From contig NZ_BANR01000021.1 of NCBI RefSeq assembly GCF_000332975.1, positions 43,847 through 107,846 of the forward strand: 64,000 nt of DNA. Reading direction: 5' to 3'. Position 1 is the first letter of the stretch. Each line of letters begins with the position of its first letter. Position numbers and translations under genes: made by a program. This document shows, one piece after another, positions 1-8,389 of this stretch. Below the pieces are notes generated by a model that was not told the origin of the DNA, did not search any database, and saw only the letters and a program-made list of their open reading frames with translations. Source of the stretch: Gordonia aichiensis NBRC 108223 (GTDB taxonomy: Bacteria; Actinomycetota; Actinomycetes; Mycobacteriales; Mycobacteriaceae).

Positions 1-1820
1 TTTATGTCTTCTGGAGATGGACTGACACTATTTCCTGGCATGCCTGGTGGATTGCTATTCCGCTTGTTGTTGCGGAGACTTATAGTCTTTCTGAATCGGT
101 CTTCTTCGCTTTCATGATGTGGAATGCAAAGCGTCGGCCCGACCCGCCGGTGCCGTCGCCCGGACAGTCAGTCGACGTCTTCATCACGACGTACAACGAA
201 CCGCTCGACCTCGTGCTGACCACGGCAAGGGCCGCGCGGGACATCACCTACCCGCACATGACATGGATCCTCGACGACGGAGATCGCGAGGAGTTCCGAG
301 AGGCGGCTGCAGGGCTGGGGGTCGGCTACATAACCCGTGGTGATGAGTGGATCGGGCGTCAGCGCTTCGCCAAGGCGGGGAACATCAACAACGCCTTGTT
401 CCTCACGGAGGGCGAGTTCATCGCCATCCTCGACGCTGACCAGGTGCCGCGACCGGAGTTCCTCGAGCGCGTCCTCGGCTACTTCGATGACGAGAACGTG
501 GCGTTCGTGCAGACGCCTCAGTACTTCTGGAATGTGCCCGACGACGACCCCCTCGGAAGTCAGGCGCAACTCTTCTACGGCCCCATTCAGCAGGGCAAGG
601 ACGGCTGGGGTGCGGCATTCTTCTGCGGTTCCAATGCGGCTTTGCGTCGCGAAGCCCTCATGGTTCTCGGGTTGAAGACGTTCTCGCGAAATGCTGAACC
701 CGCGGCACGCCGTGCGCTGCGCCGTGGGCGGGCGGAACTCGAGGATCTGATCAACGAACTGGGCTCCTCATCGTTCTTCCGCCGATCACTCGAGGACGCA
801 CTCACCGCTGTGCGACTCGCCCAGTCGGGGCTGCGGCGCGGTGATCTGGGCGTTGCGATCACCGAGCTGCAGGCACGAATTCACGCGGTGATCAGGCAGG
901 GGGACCCGCTACCGCGGCGAGTCTCGGACGTGCTCACAGGAATCGTGCAGTCCGTCGAGGTGTCGCGGATCGACGACGCCCTCGCGATTCAACCCATCAA
1001 CACCGCAACCGTGACCGAGGACATGGCAACGGCCATGCATCTGCACGCGATGGGCTGGGAAAGCGTCTACCACCACGAGGTTCTTGTCGATGGACTCGCG
1101 CCTGAAGACCTGCGAACGATGCTCGTGCAACGCCAGCGGTGGGCAACAGGTTCGATGCAGGTGTTCTTCGCCAACAACCCTCTGTTCCAACACGGACTGA
1201 CAGTGCCGCAACGTCTGATGTACCTCTCGACGATGACGTCGTATCTCAACGGATTCGCTGCCGTCGTCTACATCGTGGCGCCCATCATCTATCTGTCCAC
1301 CGGAATCTTCCCGATGGAGGCGACTCCGTTGGACTTCTTCGCGCGATTCATTCCCTTCTTCATCGCGTGTCAGCTGTTGTTCCAGGTGGCGGGGCACGGC
1401 TCCGGTGGACTGTGGCGCGGCCAGCAGATGTCATTCGCACTGTTCCCCACCTGGATCGCGGCGACTCTCTCGGCAGCTGCAGCCGTGTTTCTCCGGCGTC
1501 ACATCAAATTCTCCGTCACTCCCAAGACGAGGAGCGTCACCGAGATCGACTACCGGCCCGTCACGATTCAGATCATCGCGATGACGGCACTCGTTGCGGC
1601 CTGCGTGGTCGGTGGCGTGAGGTTATGGCTCGGCAGGGCGGACGAGTTCCCCACCTATCTGTCGTTGGCGTGGGTTGCCCTCGACCTACTGCTGCTCGCG
1701 GCGGTGATCCGTGCTGCGAGGTATCGCGGTCATGACGGTGCTCCCGCCGGGGCCGAAGGCACGGCGTTGGTCGGAGTGTCGGCGTCGCCCGTGGCCGGAA
1801 CGGAGGGTGGATCGGTCTGA
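1..1820 (+). CDS. Cellulose-synthase-like membrane glycosyltransferase (GT2), 5' partial
   Basis: A processive family-2 glycosyltransferase of the BcsA/CslA type, expected to polymerise a beta-linked glycan at the inner membrane and export it. The frame is open from base 3, and the 37 codons before the ATG at 114 encode a typical aromatic membrane helix, so the true start lies outside the window. Counting from the Met at 114, the motifs are DDG (54-56), DAD (107-109), FCGSNA (170-175), TED (301-303) and QRQRW (339-343), followed by several membrane helices and an F-VTPK segment. No PilZ domain is visible at the C-terminus. About 95-110 mostly helical residues (about 187-297) separate the acceptor motif from TED, where BcsA has about 15. 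The polymer is unknown. The adjacent GH26 genes would suit a mannan or mixed glucan. Confidence 0.9.
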   Translation, partial: YVFWRWTDTISWHAWWIAIPLVVAETYSLSESVFFAFMMWNAKRRPDPPVPSPGQSVDVFITTYNEPLDLVLTTARAARDITYPHMTWILDDGDREEFREAAAGLGVGYITRGDEWIGRQRFAKAGNINNALFLTEGEFIAILDADQVPRPEFLERVLGYFDDENVAFVQTPQYFWNVPDDDPLGSQAQLFYGPIQQGKDGWGAAFFCGSNAALRREALMVLGLKTFSRNAEPAARRALRRGRAELEDLINELGSSSFFRRSLEDALTAVRLAQSGLRRGDLGVAITELQARIHAVIRQGDPLPRRVSDVLTGIVQSVEVSRIDDALAIQPINTATVTEDMATAMHLHAMGWESVYHHEVLVDGLAPEDLRTMLVQRQRWATGSMQVFFANNPLFQHGLTVPQRLMYLSTMTSYLNGFAAVVYIVAPIIYLSTGIFPMEATPLDFFARFIPFFIACQLLFQVAGHGSGGLWRGQQMSFALFPTWIAATLSAAAAVFLRRHIKFSVTPKTRSVTEIDYRPVTIQIIAMTALVAACVVGGVRLWLGRADEFPTYLSLAWVALDLLLLAAVIRAARYRGHDGAPAGAEGTALVGVSASPVAGTEGGSV

Positions 1821-1958
1821 CCGGTGATCGGACCCGACGAACGGCACGGCGGAGCACGCGAGAACGCAAGCACAAGAATCGATCAGCACGTGAACAGAGG
1901 CGCAACTCCCTCTGTGATCGAGAACTGTCAGACGTGGCAGCACAGAAGGAGATCTACG

Positions 1959-2384
1959 ATGTCAGCACAGCCAGCAGTTTCAGGAATTGCGAATCCTCGC
2001 AACGAAATTCACGATGCACGGATTCAGGGAACCGCCGATACGTCGGCCCGTCTGACGGCCCAGGCGATGTCTGCCCGTGCCGAAGGCGCAACGCTGGTGT
2101 TGGTCGATGTCTCGTCGGTGACATCGGTCCGCCCTTCAGGGGTTGCTGACCTGCTGCACGCGGTACGTCATATGCGTACGACCGGAGGAGACCTCAGGTT
2201 GTACGGCTACTCGTCGGCGTTCGACGACGCACTGCGCGCCTTGGATCTCGCGCGAGTGCTCAGGGTCCATCCGGACCGCGATTCCGCTCTGAGGGGGCAC
2301 ACGCGGGCGATCGGCGAGCTCACCGAACCGGTATTGAGGCCAAAGCGTTTCGGAAGGCGAGTTCGCTCTGTGCGGTCGAGTTGA
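1959..2384 (+). CDS. STAS-domain protein (anti-sigma antagonist-like)
   Basis: A 141-residue protein whose centre is a STAS domain: a hydrophobic strand (LVLVDVSSVTSV), then RPSGVADLLHAV at the usual phosphoacceptor loop, then a GDLRLYGYS strand. The ATG at 1959 was chosen because a GAAGGAGA ribosome-binding site sits just upstream; an in-frame extension to 1824 has no such site and does not look like protein. STAS proteins usually bind an anti-sigma kinase or act as a partner-switch module. Its position 140 bp behind the glycan synthase suggests a regulatory link to that locus, but this is inference. Its 3' end overlaps the convergent GH26 gene by 65 bp. The C-terminal tail is Arg-rich. Confidence 0.75.
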   Translation: MSAQPAVSGIANPRNEIHDARIQGTADTSARLTAQAMSARAEGATLVLVDVSSVTSVRPSGVADLLHAVRHMRTTGGDLRLYGYSSAFDDALRALDLARVLRVHPDRDSALRGHTRAIGELTEPVLRPKRFGRRVRSVRSS

Positions 2385-3309
2385 ATCGCCAGTCGCGCTC
2401 CTTGTTGGTCTGGAACCAGATGAATCCGTCGACGCCGGACGTGGTCGACATCAAGGTGACGAATTGAGAAATCCAGTGCGCCTTGCGATCCGGGTTCGGA
2501 TCATCGGCCGAAGCGGCTTCCGCAACGAGAATGGGGGAGTCGGTGTCGAGCTTGCGCAGCCTGCGAAGGCTGTCGGAGTAAAGGTAATCCGGTGTGGCCC
2601 AGCCATGTACACCGTCATCGCCCCAGTTGTAGCCGTCCAGCCCGAGATAGTCGACGTAGTCGTGACCCGGAAAACTCTGTTCGAATGCCTGGATGCCTCC
2701 GACGGGCGTCATCGGCGCCCAGAGGAACTCGGCATTGCGTGCACCGTTGGCGCGCATGACGTCGTGCATGTGAATCCATGCGGCACGGTAGTCCGCGGCT
2801 GTGTTCCCGTTGACACCGACCGCCCACGGATACCAGTTCCCGTTCATTTCATGTGCAAATCGTACGATTGTTGGAAGTCCGTAATCGGCAATGGCTTTCG
2901 CCCACTTCGCAAGCGCGTCGTCGAACGTGCCGGAGGCTATGCGGGTCAACCGGTAGTCGGGTTGTTGCAGACCGGCGTCGGGCTTCCACGGCTCGATGGT
3001 GAGTATGGGGACCGCTCCCGCTGCGCTGATGCGATTGAGTTCGGCAACGGGCGGCGGGTCGGTGAGTGAGTTGAACGTGAGTATGAGATCAAGTGCCCGA
3101 TTGGCGCGGGTACTCACTCCGACAACTCCTGCGTCAGAAGAGATGTCGCTCCCCATGAGGTCGGGTAAGTATGTGCCCCAACGGATGTGGTGTGGTGTCG
3201 ATGTTTCGGCTGGCGAATCACAGGCTACGGCGGTCACCACCGTGACCGCCGCGAGGATCGCCATGAGGCTCGCGTGTCGACGTCGTGAGGGTGATTCTCC
3301 GAATGGCAT
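2320..3309 (-). CDS. GH26-family glycoside hydrolase, predicted lipoprotein
   Basis: A 329-residue exported protein. It starts with a charged n-region, a hydrophobic stretch and a lipobox-like VTAVAC with Cys at residue 30, so it is probably a lipoprotein. The body has the GH26 (beta-mannanase type) signature VRFAHEMNGNWYPW with the likely acid/base Glu at 154, and ILVAEAAS with the likely nucleophile Glu at 264. An AGGAG site supports the ATG at 3309. It is divergent from a second GH26 gene, with only 36 bp between the start codons. GH26 enzymes cut beta-1,4-mannans and related beta-glucans; next to a glycan synthase the likely job is trimming or releasing the polymer at the cell surface. 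Substrate not determinable from sequence. Confidence 0.82.
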   Translation of the reverse strand: MPFGESPSRRRHASLMAILAAVTVVTAVACDSPAETSTPHHIRWGTYLPDLMGSDISSDAGVVGVSTRANRALDLILTFNSLTDPPPVAELNRISAAGAVPILTIEPWKPDAGLQQPDYRLTRIASGTFDDALAKWAKAIADYGLPTIVRFAHEMNGNWYPWAVGVNGNTAADYRAAWIHMHDVMRANGARNAEFLWAPMTPVGGIQAFEQSFPGHDYVDYLGLDGYNWGDDGVHGWATPDYLYSDSLRRLRKLDTDSPILVAEAASADDPNPDRKAHWISQFVTLMSTTSGVDGFIWFQTNKERDWRFNSTAQSELAFRNALASIPVR

Positions 3310-3345
3310 AAGTCAACTCCTGAAGAGACGTGGGGAAAGTCTGAC

Positions 3346-4605
3346 ATGGCAAATCGATTGATGCCGTCCGAGTTGAGGGACGAGGGCCGGGAAGATCACG
3401 AGGAGTTCGCTTCTCGTTGGTCGAAGCGTCGTCGACGTCGACGGTCGGTTCTCATACCCACGGCGGCGATGGTGGCAGGCGTTGCCGCAGCGGGTTTCGG
3501 CTATCACCACTTCCTGCCGGAACCTGTCGCGGCGTGCGCGGTCAGCGATGCGAAGCGAGTGATCCCGAAGTCCGGCGCTCTCTTCGGGGTCAATCTGGAT
3601 TGGCAGACCGAGAAGCTCTCCGAGCACGCGACCAACCTCGGCCACGCGCCCGCGGTTGCCGTGCAGTTCTCCGACATTCCGTACAGCAACGACACCTGGC
3701 AGCACACGATCGATGCGGCCGGGCAGGTCGCAGAGAATGGTGGCGTGATGGTGCTGACGCTGGAGCCCCACGCCGGACTCGACGCCGTCGACGCAGGTGT
3801 CATCGGCCGCCTCGGCGATGACCTGCACCGCCTCAACGACTCGGGCGTCCCGGTGATTGTCCGCTTCGCCCACGAGATGAACGGTTCCTGGTACGCATGG
3901 GGCCAGCAACCCGAGAAGTACGTCACCAAGTTCCGGGAGGTCGCCGCGATGGTCCATCGCAAGGCTCCCGGTACGGCGATGATGTGGGCGCCGAACTACG
4001 GAGGCGGCTATCCCTTCCTCGGAGGCAGGTATGTAGCACGCAGGGGGAGTGCGGAATTCGCTGCCGCCGACACCAACCACGACGGACGGCTGACCAAGAC
4101 CGACGATTCCTATGCGCCGTACTATCCGGGCGACGATGCGGTCGATTGGGTGGGAATCTCGCTCTACCACTGGGGAAACAAGCGTCCGTGGGGCGACAAC
4201 GAGGTCGCCGAGCCCGGCAAGTTCCAGGCGATGCTGACCGGCACCTACAACGGCACGGCGGGCGACGACAGGCGGGTTCCCGACTTCTACCAGGTCTACG
4301 GGGTGCAACATGCCAAGCCGGTTGCGATAGTGGAGACCGCGGCGATTTACACCCCCTCGCGTGCCTCGCAGGGCGCCTCCGAGATGGCGGTGAAGAGTGC
4401 GTGGTGGCGACAGGTCTTCTCGCCGGAGATCCCGCGTAGGTATCCCATGGTGAAGATGATCAACTGGTTCGAGTGGCGAAAGTACGAGGTCGAGATCAAG
4501 GACGTCGTCGATTGGCGTGCCGCCGGAGCGCCGGGTGTCGCAAAGGCGTTCGTGCGTGACCTACCGGACTGGTTGGACTATGCCGACAACGTTCATCCGT
4601 GCTGA
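3346..4605 (+). CDS. Membrane-anchored GH26-like hydrolase with EF-hand loop
   Basis: A 419-residue protein with an Arg-rich cytoplasmic start (RSKRRRRRRSVL in outline), one hydrophobic segment at about 38-55 and an extracytoplasmic GH26 domain. The catalytic signature VRFAHEMNGSWYAW places acid/base Glu at 177; IVETAAIY gives the likely nucleophile Glu 330. A canonical EF-hand loop, DTNHDGRLTKTD (residues 242-253), has all the calcium ligand positions (D1, N3, D5, D12) and lies between the two catalytic strands, which is unusual for GH26. It is divergent from the lipoprotein GH26 gene. Calcium-dependent activity and a role in processing the product of the upstream synthase are inferences. 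Confidence 0.82.
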   Translation: MANRLMPSELRDEGREDHEEFASRWSKRRRRRRSVLIPTAAMVAGVAAAGFGYHHFLPEPVAACAVSDAKRVIPKSGALFGVNLDWQTEKLSEHATNLGHAPAVAVQFSDIPYSNDTWQHTIDAAGQVAENGGVMVLTLEPHAGLDAVDAGVIGRLGDDLHRLNDSGVPVIVRFAHEMNGSWYAWGQQPEKYVTKFREVAAMVHRKAPGTAMMWAPNYGGGYPFLGGRYVARRGSAEFAAADTNHDGRLTKTDDSYAPYYPGDDAVDWVGISLYHWGNKRPWGDNEVAEPGKFQAMLTGTYNGTAGDDRRVPDFYQVYGVQHAKPVAIVETAAIYTPSRASQGASEMAVKSAWWRQVFSPEIPRRYPMVKMINWFEWRKYEVEIKDVVDWRAAGAPGVAKAFVRDLPDWLDYADNVHPC

Positions 4606-4620
4606 GACGCCAAGTCGGCT

Positions 4621-4648
4621 GATCTCCGTGAGCAGATCTCCGTGAGCA
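4621..4648. repeat. Two tandem 14-bp repeats
   Basis: The unit GATCTCCGTGAGCA occurs twice in exact tandem, in the gap between the convergent ends of the GH26 and WS/DGAT genes. No function is evident; it may be a slippage duplication. Confidence 0.8.
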
Positions 4649-4667
4649 ATCGGTCACGGATCGGCGG

Positions 4668-6098
4668 TCAGAGGGAGACGCCCTCGGTGGCCGCGAGCTT
4701 CTCCAACTCCTCGAGCGCGGTGTCGAGGTGGGTGAGTAGACGCTGCAGGCTCGGCAACTCCTTGCGCGCGCCGATCAGTCCGAAGTTCACGTGCTCGGCC
4801 GTCGATGTCACAGTGATGTTGAGCGCCGACCCGCTCATCGGTATCGACACCGGGTACACGCCGTCGAGTCGTGCTCCGTTCCAGTACAGATGCTCGCTCG
4901 GCCCGGGCACGTTGCTGATGATCAGGTTGAACTGCGGCGGCGTGTAGCGCACGAAACCGGGCACGGTTGCCAGTGCGAGCGGCGCGATGGCCGCGGCGCC
5001 GTACGCCAGCGACTGCAGCGGCGAGAGTCCGCGGATGACACGTTTGGATTCGCGCGTCGACTTCACCAGGGTTGTCAGCCGACGCTCCGGATCCGGTTGG
5101 TTTGTCGCCAGATTCGCGAGAATCATCGTGATCTGGTTGCCGTAGTTGGAGTTGTCGGAGTGCAGCGACACCGGAAGGGCCGCGACGAGTGGGGCCTCGG
5201 GTAGTTCGTCGCGATCGATGAGATACGAGCGCAGCGCACCCGAGCACATGGCGACGATGACGTCGTTGAGAGTGATGCCGAGTCCGCCGGACACCTCCCG
5301 GAGTCTGCTGGTCTCCCACTGCTGCGCCGCGAAGCGACGTGCGGCGCCGACCGGGACGTCGAGGATCGTCTTGGGTGCCGGCTGGAACGGAACGGCGATG
5401 TCGGGGTCGGTCAGTGCCGTCCACGCGATGCGCGCAGCCGCCGGTCCGACGCCCATGACCTGACGCGTCACGTCGACGGCCCCGCCGAGCGCACCCGTCA
5501 ATGCGGAGACGCCCGGGATCGAGAAGCCGGCGCCCGAGGCGGCGTCAGAATCCTCGGTGCGTGTGCGCGAGGACCGGAACAAGCGCGGGTCCCACGGCGC
5601 GGTACCCGTGCGGTCGTCCGGGTCCGCCGTCAGCGTGCGTTCGAGCAGTCGAAGTGCGGACACGCCGTCGACGAGCGAGTGATGGATCTTGGTGTACAGC
5701 GCCACCCGGCCATCGGCGAGACCCTCGACGATGTGTGCCTCCCACATCGGCCTGTTGCGATCGAGGAGGGCCGAGTGCTGCAGAGAGACATAGCGCAGCA
5801 GTTCACGGATGCGTCCCGGGCGGGGAAGCACGGTGCGTCGAACGTGATAGTCGAAGTCGATCTCGTCATCGTGAGTCCAGGCGACGAGTCCGAACAGCGA
5901 CGCAGGCGACGCCGGGCGCCTGCGAAACCGTGGGTGGACGTCGGAGGAAGCGGTGAATCGCTCGACCATCTCCTCGGCGAGTTCGCTCGCCGATGTCCCT
6001 TCCGGCGGCACGAACAGTTGGAGTCCTCCGACGTGCATCGGCTGTTCTCGCGTCTCGGCGAACAGGAACATCGATTCGGTGACGGGCATGTATGGCAT
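4668..6098 (-). CDS. Wax ester synthase/diacylglycerol acyltransferase (WS/DGAT)
   Basis: A 476-residue enzyme expected to join acyl-CoA to fatty alcohols or diacylglycerol, making storage wax esters or triacylglycerol. The active-site motif HHSLVDG is at residues 139-145. The N-terminus (MFLFAETREQPMHVGGL) and the later segments TLNDVIVAMCSGALR and NLIISNVPGP are the usual family landmarks. The length matches the family. An AGGGGGCC purine-rich site lies just before the ATG at 6098. The gene stands alone, divergent from the SanA-like gene. Such enzymes are abundant in mycolate actinobacteria. Substrate preference cannot be read from the sequence. Confidence 0.95.
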   Translation of the reverse strand: MPYMPVTESMFLFAETREQPMHVGGLQLFVPPEGTSASELAEEMVERFTASSDVHPRFRRRPASPASLFGLVAWTHDDEIDFDYHVRRTVLPRPGRIRELLRYVSLQHSALLDRNRPMWEAHIVEGLADGRVALYTKIHHSLVDGVSALRLLERTLTADPDDRTGTAPWDPRLFRSSRTRTEDSDAASGAGFSIPGVSALTGALGGAVDVTRQVMGVGPAAARIAWTALTDPDIAVPFQPAPKTILDVPVGAARRFAAQQWETSRLREVSGGLGITLNDVIVAMCSGALRSYLIDRDELPEAPLVAALPVSLHSDNSNYGNQITMILANLATNQPDPERRLTTLVKSTRESKRVIRGLSPLQSLAYGAAAIAPLALATVPGFVRYTPPQFNLIISNVPGPSEHLYWNGARLDGVYPVSIPMSGSALNITVTSTAEHVNFGLIGARKELPSLQRLLTHLDTALEELEKLAATEGVSL

Positions 6099-6244
6099 GA
6101 GGCCCCCTGTTGCTGCTCGGTGATGATGGTCACACTACGCGCCGCATCGTCGGTGATCACATCGGCATCCACCGCACCCGGCAGCCACACCCGGGGTCGA
6201 CCACATCGGGGTTCGACGCATCGGTGGTCGTTACGGTGTGAGCG

Positions 6245-6871
6245 GTGAGGACGATGACGGCGACGAGAACGATGGTCGGCAGGTGCGTACTGATGCTCCT
6301 CGTGCTCGTCGAACTCGTGGTGACGATCGCTGCGACCTGTGTGTATGAGATGTCGTACGGGCGGGTCGTCGACGCGCAGGGCATGCCTCCACATTCGACG
6401 CTCCTCGTCCTCGGCTCACTGGTGTCCGACGGCGAGCCGGGTTCCTACGTGCGTGGACGCCTCGACACAGCCCTCGATGCGTACCGGACCGGCAAGGTCA
6501 CGCGCATCGTCGTCTCGGGGAACGGCGACGCGGATGCCGGAGACGAGCCGACCGTCATGCGGAGCTATCTGCGTGCGCGCGGTGTGCCGTCGAGCGTGAT
6601 CGTCGACGACCCTGCAGGCTACGACACCGAGCGCAGTTGTCGACGACTGCCCGACGTGATCGGCCGGGATGAGGCCTCGCGCGACGTCGTCATCGTGACC
6701 CAGGATTTCCATCTCGGGCGTGCGATCGCGTTGTGCAGGTCGCGGGGCGTCGACGCGGTCGGCATCGAGGCGCAATGCGGCGACTGCTCGATCGTGACGT
6801 TGGCGCGCAACCACTTTCGTGAGGCATTACTGGCCCGGCCGCGGGCGTTGATCGACGCTGTGTGGCCGTGA
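6245..6871 (+). CDS. SanA/YdcF-family (DUF218) membrane protein
   Basis: A 208-residue protein with one N-terminal membrane helix (about 12-32) and a DUF218 domain. The family pattern is seen as STLLVLGSLVSDG, then VSGNGD, then DTERSCRR, then VIVTQDFHLGRA. SanA of enteric bacteria affects envelope permeability and vancomycin sensitivity; the biochemical activity of the family is unsettled. The start is GTG at 6245, or ATG at 6254. It stands alone between WS/DGAT (divergent) and an acyltransferase (convergent). Confidence 0.85.
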   Translation: MRTMTATRTMVGRCVLMLLVLVELVVTIAATCVYEMSYGRVVDAQGMPPHSTLLVLGSLVSDGEPGSYVRGRLDTALDAYRTGKVTRIVVSGNGDADAGDEPTVMRSYLRARGVPSSVIVDDPAGYDTERSCRRLPDVIGRDEASRDVVIVTQDFHLGRAIALCRSRGVDAVGIEAQCGDCSIVTLARNHFREALLARPRALIDAVWP

Positions 6872-6907
6872 CGGCTCCTGTGTTCGACCGGTGGGGGTGG
6901 TCGACGA

Positions 6908-8170
6908 TCAGCTGACGACGGCGTCCTCGCGACGCGGACGTTCGGTGGAGGGGGCCGATGCGACCCGGCGATCCGTGCGCGCCTTGCGAAACGGGATCCG
7001 CGGCCTCCCGGTGAGATACAGCGCGCCGGGAAGGCGACGCAGAATCTCGACCAGCAGCAGCGAACCCGCGAGCGTTGCGAGGTAGACGACGAGCGTCGCC
7101 CACGGCTGGGGGATCACGTCGCGAACCCACGACGTACCGCCCGACTGCGGGTACATGATCAGCGTCAGCACCAACACGTGCACGAGGAACACCGGGAACG
7201 AGCGGTTCGATGCATACTTCACGGCACGCGCGAATCGAGGTGCGTGCTCGCGTCGATTCTCGGCCCAGTGCAGGCCAACCGCGTACAGACAGGTCATGGC
7301 GACGATCAGGAACGGGACCAGTGTCGGGTAGAACGCGGAGTTGTTGTCGTGCACGGGCTTGCCCGCGAACCAGACACCCCCGAGATACGAGCCGACAGCG
7401 ATCGCGGCGGTCACGATCAGCGCGCCGAACAACCACCAACCCTTGCCGCGCAGCCAGGTGCCGATTCGCTGACGATGTACCGCCGCCACGGCTCCGTACA
7501 AGATGTAGAACTGATACGGAATGAACGTGGCGTAGTGGTGCCACCAGTGTGTCGCCACCGATGCGGGCGGATTCCAGTGAGTGATGGTCGCGGTGATCGC
7601 GAACTGCAGCACAAGGCTCACGCCCACCACGATCAGGTGGTGTCCGGCAGTGGCGCGCAGCAGCCACACCACCAGCGGGAAGACCAGATAGACCTGCAGC
7701 ATGACGAACAGGAAGTACATCTGGAATCCGGACAGGCCCCAGCCGAGCTGGTAGAAGAAGTTCGTCAGGCTCGTCGGAATCTCGGTCAGCTTGCCCGCCA
7801 GCCACATGTTGACCACCCAGTAGACCGCCGACCAGATCACGTATGGGTAGATCACCAGCTTGATCCGACGTTGCCAGAACGACAGCGCACTGAAGTCGGT
7901 CTTGTCGAAGTTCTGGTACATCAACACGAATCCGGTCAGAGCGAAGAACGTGTTGCGGGTGAAGTGCAGCAGCAGCGACGTGGTGTTCACCGGCAGGCTG
8001 GTGAACTCGTCGGTGGTCTGCGTCAGGCAGTGCACGAAGATGACCAGGGAGAACGTGACCGTTCGGATCAGGTCGACGTGGTGCAGGTAGGGGCGGCGCG
8101 TCGGTCGCGGATTCGAGGCGACGGCACCGGCAGCCGCCTCGTTTGCACGCGAAACCAACGTCGTCGCCAT
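6908..8170 (-). CDS. Membrane acyltransferase 3 family protein
   Basis: A 420-residue integral membrane protein with about ten hydrophobic helices. The family hallmark R-X10-H is seen in LIRTVTFSLVIFVHCL near residue 40, followed by NTFFALTGFVLMY. These enzymes move acetyl, succinyl or other acyl groups from the cytoplasm to exported glycans, glycolipids or peptidoglycan. It lies about 220 bp downstream of a second acyltransferase on the same strand, so the two may be co-transcribed. The ribosome-binding site before the ATG at 8170 is weak. The acceptor substrate is unknown. Confidence 0.88.
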   Translation of the reverse strand: MATTLVSRANEAAAGAVASNPRPTRRPYLHHVDLIRTVTFSLVIFVHCLTQTTDEFTSLPVNTTSLLLHFTRNTFFALTGFVLMYQNFDKTDFSALSFWQRRIKLVIYPYVIWSAVYWVVNMWLAGKLTEIPTSLTNFFYQLGWGLSGFQMYFLFVMLQVYLVFPLVVWLLRATAGHHLIVVGVSLVLQFAITATITHWNPPASVATHWWHHYATFIPYQFYILYGAVAAVHRQRIGTWLRGKGWWLFGALIVTAAIAVGSYLGGVWFAGKPVHDNNSAFYPTLVPFLIVAMTCLYAVGLHWAENRREHAPRFARAVKYASNRSFPVFLVHVLVLTLIMYPQSGGTSWVRDVIPQPWATLVVYLATLAGSLLLVEILRRLPGALYLTGRPRIPFRKARTDRRVASAPSTERPRREDAVVS

Positions 8171-8389
8171 ACTCAGATTCAGCCCCTGACAGCTCTCGTG
8201 GACAGTGCGCGGACCAGATCCCGTGTCGCCGCCGGGGGTAGCCGAGCCTCGATGCCCGCCCCTGCTTCAGCGCTCCGGCATCATCGTGTCGATGAGCCGT
8301 GATCCTTCCGTTATCGCGTCTGAGCTTAGCAGCGGAGCCTGGACGCCCCCTGAGACATCGCTGTCAGCGGGTCTCATCGGTGCCCATCC

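Noticed and set aside
2320..2384. Frameshift suspicion where STAS and GH26 genes overlap
   Set aside because: Both frames are intact and convergent; a 65-bp overlap of 3' ends is acceptable.
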